Assembly: GCF_000832125.1 (NCBI RefSeq)
Contig: NZ_JPRK01000007.1
Coordinates: 248,001-312,000 of the forward strand
DNA: 64,000 bases
Source of the DNA: Flavobacterium hibernum
GTDB taxonomy: Bacteria; Bacteroidota; Bacteroidia; Flavobacteriales; Flavobacteriaceae
Direction of reading: 5' to 3'
Translations under genes and position numbers: made by a program
Shown: positions 35,488 through 44,245 of the stretch, in pieces
Numbering within the stretch: position 1 is the first letter of the stretch
How the letters are laid out: every line of letters starts with the position of its first letter
Notes under the pieces: model-generated
What the model was told of the DNA's origin: nothing
Database searches by the model: none
Seen by the model: only the letters and a program-made list of their open reading frames with translations

Positions 35488-36917
35488 TACTTTTTAAGCG
35501 TTAGATTTAATTTTGCGGCTCTTTTAATTACAAAATCGTAAGCTGCTTGATATTCGTTTGGAATATCACCTTCTAAAATGGCTTCTTTAACAGCTTCTTT
35601 TAAAACTCCAATTTCACGTGAAGGTTTTAAATCGAACATCTCCATAATTTCTTCCCCTGAAATTGGCGGTTGAAAATTACGAACATGATCGCGCTCTTCA
35701 ACTTCAACAATTTTCTTGCGAACGATTTCAAAGTTCTTGTGATACTTCTTAAATTTCGACGGATTTTTGGTTGTAATATCGGCTTCGCACAAAGTCATTA
35801 AATTCTCTACATCTTCACCTGCATCAAAAACTAAACGACGAACAGCACTATCAGTTACAATGTCTTCAGCCAAAACAATTGGACGCGAACTCATAATAAC
35901 CATTTTTTGCACAAATTTCATTTTGTGATTCAATGGCATATGAAGGCGTTCGAATATTTTTTTAGCCATTTTTCCACCCAGAAATTCATGTCCGTGAAAA
36001 GTCCAGCCTTGTTTTTTATTAAAACGTTTTGTTGGAGCTTTCCCAATATCATGTAATAATGCCGACCAGCGTAACCAAACATCATCTGTATTTGGGCAAA
36101 TGTTGTCGACAACTTCCAGAGTGTGGTAAAAGTTGTTTTTGTGCGTATGACCTTCAATTTCTTCTACCTGATTTAAAGCTGTTAATTCAGGTAAAATAAG
36201 ATCTAAAAGTCCTGTTTTGTATAAAAGTAAAAAACCGATAGAAGGTTTGTCAGTCGATAGAATTTTGTTCAATTCATCGACAATTCGTTCTCCGGAAATG
36301 ATTTTGATTCTTTCGGCATTCTTAGTAATGGCATCAAGAGAATTTTTTTCGATTTCAAAATTCAATTGATTAGCAAAACGAATCGCACGTAACATTCGCA
36401 AAGGATCATCAGAATAAGTAATATCTGGATCTAAAGGCGTTTTTATTGTTTTATTCTCTAAATCTGCTAAACCATTAAATGGATCAGAAAGATCACCAAA
36501 TGTTTTTTCGTTTAATGATAAGGCCAAAGCATTAATGGTGAAATCACGACGATTTTGATCATCTTCCAGCGTTCCGTTTTCAACAATAGGATTTCTGCTG
36601 TCAAAATTATAAGACTCTTTTCTGGCGCCAACAAATTCAATATCGGTGTCTTCAAAACGTAACATTGCTGTTCCGTAAGTTTTGAAAACTTGTACTTTAG
36701 GTTTTTTAGGAAGTAATTCAGAAACTTTCAAGGCCAATTCGATTCCGCTTCCAACGGCAACAACATCAATATCTTTTTTAGAACCTCGATTTAAAAGTAA
36801 ATCCCGAACAAAACCACCAATAACATAACTGTCTACGTTAAGTTCCTGAGATGCTTTCGAAATAACTCCGAAGATTTTGTGTTGTAAAGCTGTTTTATAG
36901 TTTGTTTGTATCGCCAC
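35487..36917 (-). CDS. cca: CCA tRNA nucleotidyltransferase with HD domain
   Basis: The 476-residue protein has the class II nucleotidyltransferase core: GGFVRDLLL (34-42), catalytic Asp pair D49 and D51 in KDIDV, and RRDFTINALA. An HD domain follows (LLHDIGKA near residue 289, with HGHEFLG). It adds or repairs the CCA end of tRNAs in the cytoplasm; the HD part may give 2',3'-cyclic phosphodiesterase or phosphatase activity. The alternative is poly(A) polymerase, less likely for this length and organism. It leads an operon with the small membrane gene and ctaA. Confidence 0.93.
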   Translation of the reverse strand: MAIQTNYKTALQHKIFGVISKASQELNVDSYVIGGFVRDLLLNRGSKKDIDVVAVGSGIELALKVSELLPKKPKVQVFKTYGTAMLRFEDTDIEFVGARKESYNFDSRNPIVENGTLEDDQNRRDFTINALALSLNEKTFGDLSDPFNGLADLENKTIKTPLDPDITYSDDPLRMLRAIRFANQLNFEIEKNSLDAITKNAERIKIISGERIVDELNKILSTDKPSIGFLLLYKTGLLDLILPELTALNQVEEIEGHTHKNNFYHTLEVVDNICPNTDDVWLRWSALLHDIGKAPTKRFNKKQGWTFHGHEFLGGKMAKKIFERLHMPLNHKMKFVQKMVIMSSRPIVLAEDIVTDSAVRRLVFDAGEDVENLMTLCEADITTKNPSKFKKYHKNFEIVRKKIVEVEERDHVRNFQPPISGEEIMEMFDLKPSREIGVLKEAVKEAILEGDIPNEYQAAYDFVIKRAAKLNLTLKK

Positions 36918-37073
36918 GAATTCCTTAGTTTATAAATAATAGGTTTCTTTTATTGAAGAAAAAGAAACGTGCGCAAATTTACAACATAGAAAATGCCTAT
37001 TATAATGTATCGCTCACTTTTTTGAATAAATTCACAGTTTGAGACATCAATTTTTTTAGAATTGAGAATGTGG

Positions 37074-37173
37074 TGCCACGAATTACACTAATTTCCACGA
37101 ATTTATTTTTTTCTGCCACAGATTAAAAGATTATCAAGGATTTTAATTTGTGCAAATTCATGCAATTCGTGGC
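37074..37173. repeat. Palindrome TGCCACGAATTACAC ... TGCAATTCGTGGC
   Basis: Outer arms of a GCCACGAATT-type element; it is interleaved with the element at 37114-37234. Together they fill most of the 410-bp gap between cca and yaaA. The rest of the gap is AT-rich. Confidence 0.7.
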
Positions 37174-37234
37174 GAAAAATATAGTAATGTTTTAAGGAAT
37201 AAAAAGAATCTATCTAATCCTGTAATCTGTGGCA
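37114..37234. repeat. Interleaved palindrome TGCCACAGATTA ... TAATCTGTGGCA
   Basis: TGCCACAGATTA (37114-37125) pairs with TAATCTGTGGCA (37223-37234). Its left half sits inside the other palindrome and its right half lies outside, so the two cannot both fold fully as simple hairpins. Confidence 0.7.
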
Positions 37235-37327
37235 AAAAAAGATTTATAGCGATATAAAACAAATCAATTGCAATAATATTTTTTTAGAAATTCAATTTGT
37301 ATTTTTGAATCATACAAAAACGTACAC

Positions 37328-38086
37328 ATGAAAATTGTTATATCGCCAGCGAAGTCATTAAATTTCGAAAAAGAATTACCTACTACTCAATATACTGAAC
37401 CGTCATTTTTAAAAGAAGCACGCCAGGTTCACAAAGTTTTAAAAGAAAAAAAGCCGACTGAATTATCTGAGCTAATGTCGATTTCAGAGAAATTAGCCGA
37501 TTTAAATTGGGAACGCAATCAAAAATGGAAAACGCCTTTTACACCAGAAAATGCACGTCCGGCAATTTATACTTTTGATGGAGATGTTTATACTGGTTTA
37601 GATGCCTATACAATTCCGCTAGAAAAATTAGAAGTTTTGCAAAGTAAACTTAGAATTTTATCTGGACTTTACGGAGTTTTGAAACCACTTGATTTAATGC
37701 AGGCTTACCGTTTAGAAATGGGGACCAAATTGCCAATTGGCGAATACAAAAATCTACATGAATTTTGGAAACCAACTGTTACCAAAGCTTTGAATAAGGA
37801 ATTGACAAAAGGAGAATTATTTGTGAATTTAGCCAGTAACGAATATTTTTCGGCAGTTGATGTAAAAGCTTTAAAAGTTCCTGTAATTACACCGGATTTT
37901 AAAGATTACAAAGATGGAAAATTAAAAATGATTAGTTTCTTTGCCAAAAAGGCGAGAGGTATGATGGTACGCTACATTATCGATACCAATGCCGAAACGA
38001 TTGATGATTTAAAAGGTTTTAACTACGAAGGATATCAGTTTGATTCGAATCTCTCTAAGGGAAATCATTTGGTTTTTACAAGGTAA
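37328..38086 (+). CDS. yaaA: Peroxide stress protein YaaA
   Basis: A 252-residue cytoplasmic protein matching YaaA/DUF328 throughout: MKIVISPAKSLNFE at the start, LYGVLKPLDLMQAYRLEMG in the middle and NLASNEYFSAVD later. In Escherichia coli YaaA limits free iron and protects DNA under hydrogen peroxide; that role is transferred by homology. It is monocistronic and bordered by repeats on both sides. Confidence 0.95.
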   Translation: MKIVISPAKSLNFEKELPTTQYTEPSFLKEARQVHKVLKEKKPTELSELMSISEKLADLNWERNQKWKTPFTPENARPAIYTFDGDVYTGLDAYTIPLEKLEVLQSKLRILSGLYGVLKPLDLMQAYRLEMGTKLPIGEYKNLHEFWKPTVTKALNKELTKGELFVNLASNEYFSAVDVKALKVPVITPDFKDYKDGKLKMISFFAKKARGMMVRYIIDTNAETIDDLKGFNYEGYQFDSNLSKGNHLVFTR

Positions 38087-38093
38087 ATTTTGA

Positions 38094-38172
38094 GGAACAA
38101 AGGTTCAAAGGTTCAGAGGTTTTTTTAAAAGGTTCTGAGTAGCTAAGGCGCTAAGGTTCTGAGGTTTTTTTT
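38094..38172. repeat. Degenerate GGTTCAAAGG/GGTTCTGAG repeat
   Basis: Run of GGTTCAGAGG, GGTTCTGAGTAGC and TAAGGCGCTAAGGTTCTGAGG units about 10-11 bp apart, following yaaA. Confidence 0.55.
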
Positions 38173-38206
38173 GTTAGAGAGTCGGAGACTCGGGACATAT
38201 TGTAGG

Positions 38207-38224
38207 CAGGGATTTCAATCCCTG
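38207..38224. repeat. Palindrome CAGGGATTTCAATCCCTG
   Basis: Short hairpin-forming element between yaaA and the efflux operon; no U-tract. Confidence 0.6.
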
Positions 38225-38252
38225 AAAATTAAGGATATAAATAACATCAAAT

Positions 38253-38289
38253 AAAAAAGCCGAGTTACAGGAATGAACTCGGCTTTTTT
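38253..38289. terminator. Bidirectional terminator between yaaA and the MFS gene
   Basis: AAAAAAGCCGAGTT and AACTCGGCTTTTTT form a strong stem with A-run and T-run on the two sides. It serves both convergent genes. Confidence 0.85.
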
Positions 38290-38310
38290 CGTATTATAAA
38301 TCAATTATTA

Positions 38311-39900
38311 TTAATGCATTGCATCAGCAGGATTAATCTTGTTTTTTCCTTTTTTGATAAAAAGAATAATCGGAATACAACATAAGAACATAATTCCTAG
38401 ATACATGAAAATATCCATGTAAGCCATTACGGTGCTTTGTTTCATTACAGAGTATTCAATTGCTTGATATGCTTTTTTCAAGGCAACATCGGCACTATAA
38501 CCTTTCGCCATAAAGGCATGTTGCATTCCTGCAATACGTTGTTGAACATCGTATTTTGCAGGATCTAAATTGGTTAATAAGTCAACTCTATGTTCCTGAC
38601 TAAAACGAGTGATAAAAGTGGTAATAATTGCAATACCAAATGAACCACCTAATTGTCTCATCATTCCCGTAAAAGCAGCACCTTCACCAATATGTTTACC
38701 TTTTAAAGTCGAAAGCGAAAGTGTCGTAATAGGTACAAATAGTAATCCTAAACCAATTCCTCTTAAAATTAAAGGCCAATACATATGTTCTACACCAGTA
38801 TCAGGCGTCATGCGACTGTACATCATAAAGGTAAATAAGAAGAAGACAAAAAATCCAACTCCAACCATATATCCTTGCGGAACTCCTTTTTGAATCATAT
38901 TACCCACAAATGGCATCATGATCGCTGTAGTAATCGAACCCGGAATCAATAATAATCCTGCATCAGTTGCAGTCCATCCTAAAATAGATTGCGTGTAAAT
39001 TGGGATAATCAAAGTTGATCCGTATAAACCGAAACCAAGAATAAAACACATTATAGTTCCTATTCGAAGATTTCCATCTTTTAAAACGCTCAAGTTTACA
39101 ATTGGGTATTTATAGGTTAGCTCTCTCCAAATGAATAAAACTAATCCAAGAACAGTTACAACACTTAGAGTTATAATTGTCGAATCGTTAAACCAGTCAT
39201 CTTGTTGTCCGTGTTCTAAAACGAATTGTAAAGAACCAATAAAAGCGGCTAATAATATAATTCCCCACCAGTCAACCTGATTTGCTTTTAATTTTTCTCC
39301 GTATTTAGGACTTCTTACAAATGTAATTGCCAAAATAGTAGCGATAATTCCTAACGGAATATTAATATAGAAAATATAAGGCCAAGAGTAATTGTCTACT
39401 AAATATCCTCCCAAAGGTGGACCTAAAGTTGGACCAACAATTACACCCATTCCGTAAATAGCTTGCGCCATACCACGTTTTGCTACAGGATAACTTTCGG
39501 TAATAATAGTTTGGGCAGTAACCAATAAAGCTCCTCCACCCATACCTTGTACAAACCTAAAAGCAACTAGTTCCCATATATTACTGGCGTTACCACACAA
39601 AAAGGAGCAGACTGTAAATAGAATGATAGAGGCCACAAAATAATTACGTCTTCCAAATTGTTGCGATAGCCAGCTCGTCATCGGAATTACAATAACATTC
39701 GCAATTGCGTATGCTGTAATTACCCAAGCCACATCAGTTAAAGTAGCACCAAGGCTACCTCGCATGTCTGTTAGCGCTACGTTTACGATAGTAGTATCTA
39801 CAATTTCTAACAGTGCACAAAGTACCGCAGTAATCGTAATGATAACTCGTCTAAAACCGTATTCTACTAAATCGTCGTCTGCTTGTACTGCTGTTGCCAT
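38311..39900 (-). CDS. DHA2-family efflux MFS permease (EmrB-like)
   Basis: A 529-residue protein with about 14 membrane segments. It contains LDxxIVNVALP-like IVDTTIVNVALTDM, GMGGGALLVTAQTIITE, the GPTLGPPLGGYLVDNYSWPYIFYINIPLGI motif of drug/H+ antiporters, and a final helix before KGKNKINP. It exports a drug or similar compound by proton exchange. It is last in the operon tetR-tolC-hlyD-emrB and is 4 bp after hlyD, so it probably forms a tripartite pump with them. Confidence 0.93.
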   Translation of the reverse strand: MATAVQADDDLVEYGFRRVIITITAVLCALLEIVDTTIVNVALTDMRGSLGATLTDVAWVITAYAIANVIVIPMTSWLSQQFGRRNYFVASIILFTVCSFLCGNASNIWELVAFRFVQGMGGGALLVTAQTIITESYPVAKRGMAQAIYGMGVIVGPTLGPPLGGYLVDNYSWPYIFYINIPLGIIATILAITFVRSPKYGEKLKANQVDWWGIILLAAFIGSLQFVLEHGQQDDWFNDSTIITLSVVTVLGLVLFIWRELTYKYPIVNLSVLKDGNLRIGTIMCFILGFGLYGSTLIIPIYTQSILGWTATDAGLLLIPGSITTAIMMPFVGNMIQKGVPQGYMVGVGFFVFFLFTFMMYSRMTPDTGVEHMYWPLILRGIGLGLLFVPITTLSLSTLKGKHIGEGAAFTGMMRQLGGSFGIAIITTFITRFSQEHRVDLLTNLDPAKYDVQQRIAGMQHAFMAKGYSADVALKKAYQAIEYSVMKQSTVMAYMDIFMYLGIMFLCCIPIILFIKKGKNKINPADAMH

Positions 39901-39904
39901 TCTT

Positions 39905-40984
39905 TTATTTTAAATGTACGTCTACATCAACATTCATTCCTGGTCTTAGTAATTTTACTTTTTCTGGATCGTTAGATTCGTCTAAACTAATTTTTACTGG
40001 TAATCTCTGAATTGTTTTTACGAAGTTACCTGTTGCGTTATCAGGAGGTAATAATGAAAAACGAGATCCTGTTGCTGGCGAAAATGATGTTACAGTTCCT
40101 TTAAATTCGTAGTTTGGATAAGCATCAACTTTTAAGCTAACTTTTTGTCCAATAATCATTTTGTTTAATTGAGTTTCTTTAAAGTTAGCAACAACCCAAG
40201 CTTCATTGTTATTAATGATATAAAATAAAGATTGTCCAGGTTGAACCAATTGTCCAGGCTGAATATCAACTTTAGAAACCTGACCATCAATTGCAGCAGT
40301 TACAACAGTATAGCTAAGATTTAAATGTGCTACATCCAGCATTGTTTTTGCTTTCTTGATATTTGCAGAAGCTACTTCAGTTTGTTTATCAGAAACTTTT
40401 GATTTCGATTGAATTACTGATTTTTGGTAAGAACTTGCTCTTTGTTGATCTTGTAAAACACGTACTTGGTTTTCAGCTTCTTCTTTTGCAGATAAAGCTT
40501 GCTCGTATTGTTGTTTTGTAATTGTATGTGTTTTGTACAAATTATTGTAACGGTTGTAATCGTTTGTAATTTGTCTTAATCTAATTTTTGCACTTTCGAT
40601 AGAACCGGTTGCAGATCTCATTTGAGCATCAGAAACCGAAATACTTGCACTTGCACTTCCAATATCAGCTTTTGCAGCTTCATATTGACCTTCTGCACCT
40701 AATAATGCAGCATTTGCTTCGTCAATTTTTAATTGGTAATCTCTTTTGTCAATTGTAAATAAAGTATCTCCTTTTTTTACAAAATCGTTATCTTTTACAT
40801 ATACTTTACTAATATATCCAGATACCCTAGGAATAATTGGATTCATTTTTTTCTCGATTTGAGCATCATCCGTTTCTTCGTGAGCTTGTGAGTGTAAGTA
40901 TTTTGAGATTCCGTATGTTCCGCCCACTAAAACCAAAACGGTTAGTATGATGATGAATTTAGTATTTGTCTTTTTCTTTTCCAT
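39905..40984 (-). CDS. HlyD-family membrane fusion protein (EmrA-like)
   Basis: A 359-residue protein with one N-terminal membrane helix (about 10-28). A biotinyl-lipoyl half lies at 45-70 (IIPRVSGYISKVYVKDNDFVKKGDTL), then a coiled-coil hairpin at about 95-210 rich in Ala, Glu and Lys, then the return lipoyl half and beta-barrel (QLVQPGQSLFYIINNNEAWVVANFKE). It bridges the inner-membrane MFS pump and the outer-membrane TolC protein. The length fits EmrA. Confidence 0.94.
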   Translation of the reverse strand: MEKKKTNTKFIIILTVLVLVGGTYGISKYLHSQAHEETDDAQIEKKMNPIIPRVSGYISKVYVKDNDFVKKGDTLFTIDKRDYQLKIDEANAALLGAEGQYEAAKADIGSASASISVSDAQMRSATGSIESAKIRLRQITNDYNRYNNLYKTHTITKQQYEQALSAKEEAENQVRVLQDQQRASSYQKSVIQSKSKVSDKQTEVASANIKKAKTMLDVAHLNLSYTVVTAAIDGQVSKVDIQPGQLVQPGQSLFYIINNNEAWVVANFKETQLNKMIIGQKVSLKVDAYPNYEFKGTVTSFSPATGSRFSLLPPDNATGNFVKTIQRLPVKISLDESNDPEKVKLLRPGMNVDVDVHLK

Positions 40985-40996
40985 GAGAGGTATCGA

Positions 40997-42316
40997 TTAT
41001 ATTTTAGAAAGATTGAATGATTGTGATAATTGTCCTGATACTGAAAGTAATTCGTAATATTTTTGAATTATTGTAGCTTTTGATACAGCCGTATTGATTT
41101 TTGCGCTTAATTGTTCAACATCAGCCTCAACCAAATCATTAGTATCTGATAAACCATTGTCAAACTTATCTTTTACAAGTCTGTAATTTTCGCTTGCTTG
41201 TTGAAGAGCTTCATCATAAACAACACTTTGATTAATAGCCAAGTCATAATCTTCGATAGATTTTTGAACTTCAACTTTAATACGATCCGTCATTACAGCT
41301 TCAGTATTTTTAACTTCAAGAGCTTTACTTTCAGCCACTTTTACGTGAGCACTATTTTTGTAAATTCCAGATAAGTCATAACTTAAACCTAATCCAAAGT
41401 TCATTGCATATTTTACCGTTATAATGTCTTTAAGATCTAGAGCAGTATAACCACCAAGTAAAGCTAATGTTGGATAATAAGCTGCTTTTGCCACTTTGAT
41501 ATTCGACTCAGAAGCTTTTTGTTGCAAACGAATTGCCTCCAAATCTTTTCTGTTTTCAAGAGCTACTACATCAGATGTTGGTGCATTACTAGTTTTTAAG
41601 TTAAAGAAATCATCTTCGTTAACTTGAAGTTTAGTATTAGGATCTAACTTTAGTAAAGTAGTTAAATAGAAGTTGATATTATTAAGATTGTTAGTAGCTT
41701 CATCAATAGATAATTGTGTTTTTGAAACCAATAATTGAGACTTTAATAAATCATTTCTAGGAATAATTCCGTTTTTCTCTAATTCTGTAAAATCAGTAAC
41801 ACGTTGTTTCGCGCTTTTTTGATTTTCAATCAAAACATCCAATGTTTTTTGAGCTTTGTACAAAGCAGTGTAATATGTAATTACTCTTAAAGCAACATCT
41901 TCTTTTGTTTTTGCAGCATTAGCATTTTCCGCTTCGTACAAATTGTCGTAAGCATCAATACTATTTTGGATTTTGAAACCTGCAAATAGAGGCAGGCTTA
42001 AATTTGCCATTCCAAGCATTGCTCTGTCCGGAGATGCTAGAGATGCATTTTCGCCTTGATTTGGCATACTAATCGATGCTTTTGTAAGACGTTGGTATTG
42101 ACCAGAAACTTTAATGTCTGGATATTGATTGTCTTTTACGGTTTTTAATTCGTATTTTTTTGTGTTTACCTTAGTATTGGCAAGTGTAACTTCGTTACTT
42201 TTTTCCCAAGCCATCTTAACGGCTTCGCCTAAGGTTAAACTTGTTTTTTCTTGTGCTTCGATTGATGAAATTCCGATAAAGAAAATCCCAAAGAGCATTA
42301 ATTGATTAATTTTCAT
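40997..42316 (-). CDS. TolC family outer-membrane efflux protein
   Basis: A 439-residue protein from ATG 42316 (MKINQLMLFGIFF); a TTG two codons upstream is less likely. It has a signal peptide (cleavage near SSIEAQ), and two OEP repeats of about 190 residues, rich in Ala, Leu and Lys, for example LKTVKDNQYPDIKVSGQYQR and LEAIRLQQKASESNIKVAKA. It forms the trimeric outer-membrane exit duct. It overlaps the end of tetR by 11 bp. Confidence 0.93.
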   Translation of the reverse strand: MKINQLMLFGIFFIGISSIEAQEKTSLTLGEAVKMAWEKSNEVTLANTKVNTKKYELKTVKDNQYPDIKVSGQYQRLTKASISMPNQGENASLASPDRAMLGMANLSLPLFAGFKIQNSIDAYDNLYEAENANAAKTKEDVALRVITYYTALYKAQKTLDVLIENQKSAKQRVTDFTELEKNGIIPRNDLLKSQLLVSKTQLSIDEATNNLNNINFYLTTLLKLDPNTKLQVNEDDFFNLKTSNAPTSDVVALENRKDLEAIRLQQKASESNIKVAKAAYYPTLALLGGYTALDLKDIITVKYAMNFGLGLSYDLSGIYKNSAHVKVAESKALEVKNTEAVMTDRIKVEVQKSIEDYDLAINQSVVYDEALQQASENYRLVKDKFDNGLSDTNDLVEADVEQLSAKINTAVSKATIIQKYYELLSVSGQLSQSFNLSKI

Positions 42317-42935
42317 AAACAAGAAGAGCTTTTATAGTTTGTTGAATGTGCTTTGTAAGACTAGTTTTTATATAATTATTATACAATTCTTCGGTATCTA
42401 AGTTTAATAACTCTTCAAAGAAAGGTTTATTCATGTGAAAGTGAAAAAAGGTTCCAATAATAGTTGGAGTAATGAGCGGAATGATAACATCTTTCCTGAA
42501 TACTCCCTTTTCCTGACCTTGTTTGATAATACTTTCAACAGATTTTAGATTTCCTTTTTTAAGTTCTGTGAAGGCAATAAAACTCTTTTCTCTTTTTTTT
42601 GCGTTTATTTCAAAATGCAAAACCCTGAAAATCCCTTTGTTACAACTGATTCTGTGAATGTAAATTTCGATTAATTTATTGACTTTTTCGATAGGTTCGA
42701 GATTTTCCTGTAATAAATTTTCTAGTTTTAATTTTAGATCAGAAGTTTTGTAAATAATTAAAGATTCAAGTAGTCTTTCTTTTGAACCAAAATAATACGA
42801 AACCATGGCAATGTTAATCTTGGCATGTTTTGAGATATCCCGTATCGATGTACCTTCAAATCCTTTTTCAGAAAATAGCTTTTCAGCAACCTCAAGAATC
42901 TGAATTTTTTTATCGTTTAATTCGATGTTTGACAT
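42306..42935 (-). CDS. TetR/AcrR regulator of the efflux operon
   Basis: 209 residues from ATG 42935 (MSNIELNDKKIQILEVAE); a frame start 8 codons further upstream reaches into the operator region and was rejected. The helix-turn-helix covers about 10-55 (LFSEKGFEGTSIRDISKHAKINIAMVSYYFGSKERLL). It is the first gene of the operon and overlaps tolC. Two TTAAACrrGCGTTTAA operators lie 27-59 bp before its start, so it most likely represses its own operon and is released by an efflux substrate. Confidence 0.93.
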   Translation of the reverse strand: MSNIELNDKKIQILEVAEKLFSEKGFEGTSIRDISKHAKINIAMVSYYFGSKERLLESLIIYKTSDLKLKLENLLQENLEPIEKVNKLIEIYIHRISCNKGIFRVLHFEINAKKREKSFIAFTELKKGNLKSVESIIKQGQEKGVFRKDVIIPLITPTIIGTFFHFHMNKPFFEELLNLDTEELYNNYIKTSLTKHIQQTIKALLVYEN

Positions 42936-42956
42936 GGTATTGTTTCTAATCGGGTA

Positions 42957-42964
42957 CAAAATTA
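42957..42964 (-). promoter_or_regulatory. -7 box TAATTTTG of the efflux operon
   Basis: On the minus strand TAATTTTG matches TAnnTTTG. Its first three bases belong to the first operator, so repressor binding would block it. It is 22 bp before the ATG. Confidence 0.6.
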
Positions 42965-42977
42965 AACAAGCGTTTAA
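42962..42977. promoter_or_regulatory. TetR operator O1 (TTAAACAAGCGTTTAA)
   Basis: Arms TTAAAC and GTTTAA are perfect inverted copies around a 4-bp centre AAGC. It is the promoter-proximal site of a pair spaced 17 bp centre to centre. Confidence 0.75.
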
Positions 42978-42978
42978 A

Positions 42979-42994
42979 TTAAACAGGCGTTTAA
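42979..42994. promoter_or_regulatory. TetR operator O2 (TTAAACAGGCGTTTAA)
   Basis: Identical arms, centre AGGC. Sites O1 and O2 differ at one position only, which argues that they bind one dimeric repressor each. Confidence 0.75.
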
Positions 42995-43133
42995 TTTTAT
43001 TTTAACATAATATTAACATAAAACGGTGTAGTTGTTTTTTAACTAAAACAAGCTTTAAAGCCAATGCTTATAAGCAAAAAAACTAAAATAATATTATGCG
43101 TAATATTATTTTAGCTTTTGTACTTTCTTTCTT

Positions 43134-43262
43134 TTGTCATTTCGAGGAACGAGAAATCACAAAAGAAACTCCTTATAAAAAGTCAAATATCTTTGTCGAA
43201 TTGCGAGTGTGATTTGCTTCGCCTGTTCGCTATCGCTCGAGTCTCGTTCCTCGAAATGACAA
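43134..43262. repeat. Palindromic element TTGTCATTTCGAGGAACGAG, third copy
   Basis: Outer arms TTGTCATTTCGAGGAACGAG and CTCGTTCCTCGAAATGACAA are exact inverse copies. The central part (about 85 bp) differs from the copies at 14141 and 20741. It fills part of the 336-bp gap between the efflux regulator and trpA. The rest of that gap contains the operators, the promoter and AT-rich sequence. Confidence 0.85.
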
Positions 43263-43295
43263 ACTAGATATTATAATGTATTTAGTAGAAATTAA

Positions 43296-44057
43296 TTATC
43301 TAATTTCCCCAACAAATTCATCAATTTTCCCAGAACCCTTTTCACTCAAATGCTTAATAAAAGCACTTCCAATAATAGCACCTTTTGCATATTTAGTCGC
43401 TTGATTAAAAGTTTCTTTATTTGAAATTCCGAAACCAATAATTTGTGGATTTTTAAGATTCATGTTTGAAATTCTTTCGAAATAATCTTCCTGAACGTTT
43501 CCAAAACCAGATTGCGAACCTGTAACACTTGCAGAACTTACCATATAAATGAACCCGTTTGAAACGCTGTCGATAAAACGAATACGTTCGTCTGAAGTTT
43601 GAGGCGTGATTAGGAAAACATTGATTAACCCGTATTTTTCGAAAATTGCTTTGTATTCGTCAGCATAAACATCAACCGGTAAATCTGGAATAATTAAACC
43701 GTCGATACCAATTTCGGCACATTTTTTACAAAAAGCTTCAACTCCATATTGTAACATAGGGTTGAAATATCCCATTATAATCAACGGAATTTTTACGCTT
43801 TCGCGGATATTCTTCAGTTGATCAAACAGAATTTGAGTCGTCATTCCGTTATGAAGTGCTTGCGTAGAACTCGCCTGAATTGTTGGTCCATCTGCCAACG
43901 GATCACTAAAAGGTAAACCAATTTCGATTAAATCAACACCGTTTTTTTCTAAATCCTGAATGATTTGAACCGTATCGTTTAAGTTTGGATATCCAGCTGA
44001 AAAATAAATAGAAAGGATCTTTTTATCTTCTTGTAATTTTTGAGTTATTCTGTTCAT
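43296..44057 (-). CDS. trpA: Tryptophan synthase alpha subunit
   Basis: 253 residues from ATG 44057 (MNRITQKLQEDKK); an earlier in-frame start at 44090 would run into the palindromic repeat. Catalytic Glu lies in LIEIGLPFSDPLADGPTIQ and the Asp in GIDGLIIPDLPVD. It cleaves indole-3-glycerol phosphate to indole, channelled to TrpB. It is the last gene of the trp operon, separated from trpB by three extra genes and from the nitrilase gene by a repeat. Confidence 0.96.
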   Translation of the reverse strand: MNRITQKLQEDKKILSIYFSAGYPNLNDTVQIIQDLEKNGVDLIEIGLPFSDPLADGPTIQASSTQALHNGMTTQILFDQLKNIRESVKIPLIIMGYFNPMLQYGVEAFCKKCAEIGIDGLIIPDLPVDVYADEYKAIFEKYGLINVFLITPQTSDERIRFIDSVSNGFIYMVSSASVTGSQSGFGNVQEDYFERISNMNLKNPQIIGFGISNKETFNQATKYAKGAIIGSAFIKHLSEKGSGKIDEFVGEIR

Positions 44058-44074
44058 TTTATTATGTTTTTTTG

Positions 44075-44245
44075 TGCCACAGATTTCCAAAACCTGTTAG
44101 GTATGTTATTAAGTTTTGCCATTGATTAAATGATTTTCACTGATTAGTTATAAATTTATTTCACTCAGATTTAAATTGATTTAGGCCGATTTGCATAGAT
44201 TCTTAAAAATAATTAAATCTGTTTTAATCTGTGAAATCTGTGGCA
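44075..44245. repeat. Palindromic element TGCCACAGATTTC ... GAAATCTGTGGCA
   Basis: Perfect 13-bp outer arms at 44075-44087 and 44233-44245 with partially complementary interior. It lies between the nitrilase-like gene and trpA and belongs to the GCCACAGATT class seen at 37114. Confidence 0.75.

Noticed and set aside
42936..42959. Upstream start of the efflux TetR gene at 42959
   Set aside because: It reaches into the -7 box; ATG 42935 gives the normal TetR N-terminus.
44058..44090. Extra 11 codons at the trpA N-terminus
   Set aside because: They lie partly in the GCCACAGATT repeat and are not part of the conserved TrpA start.
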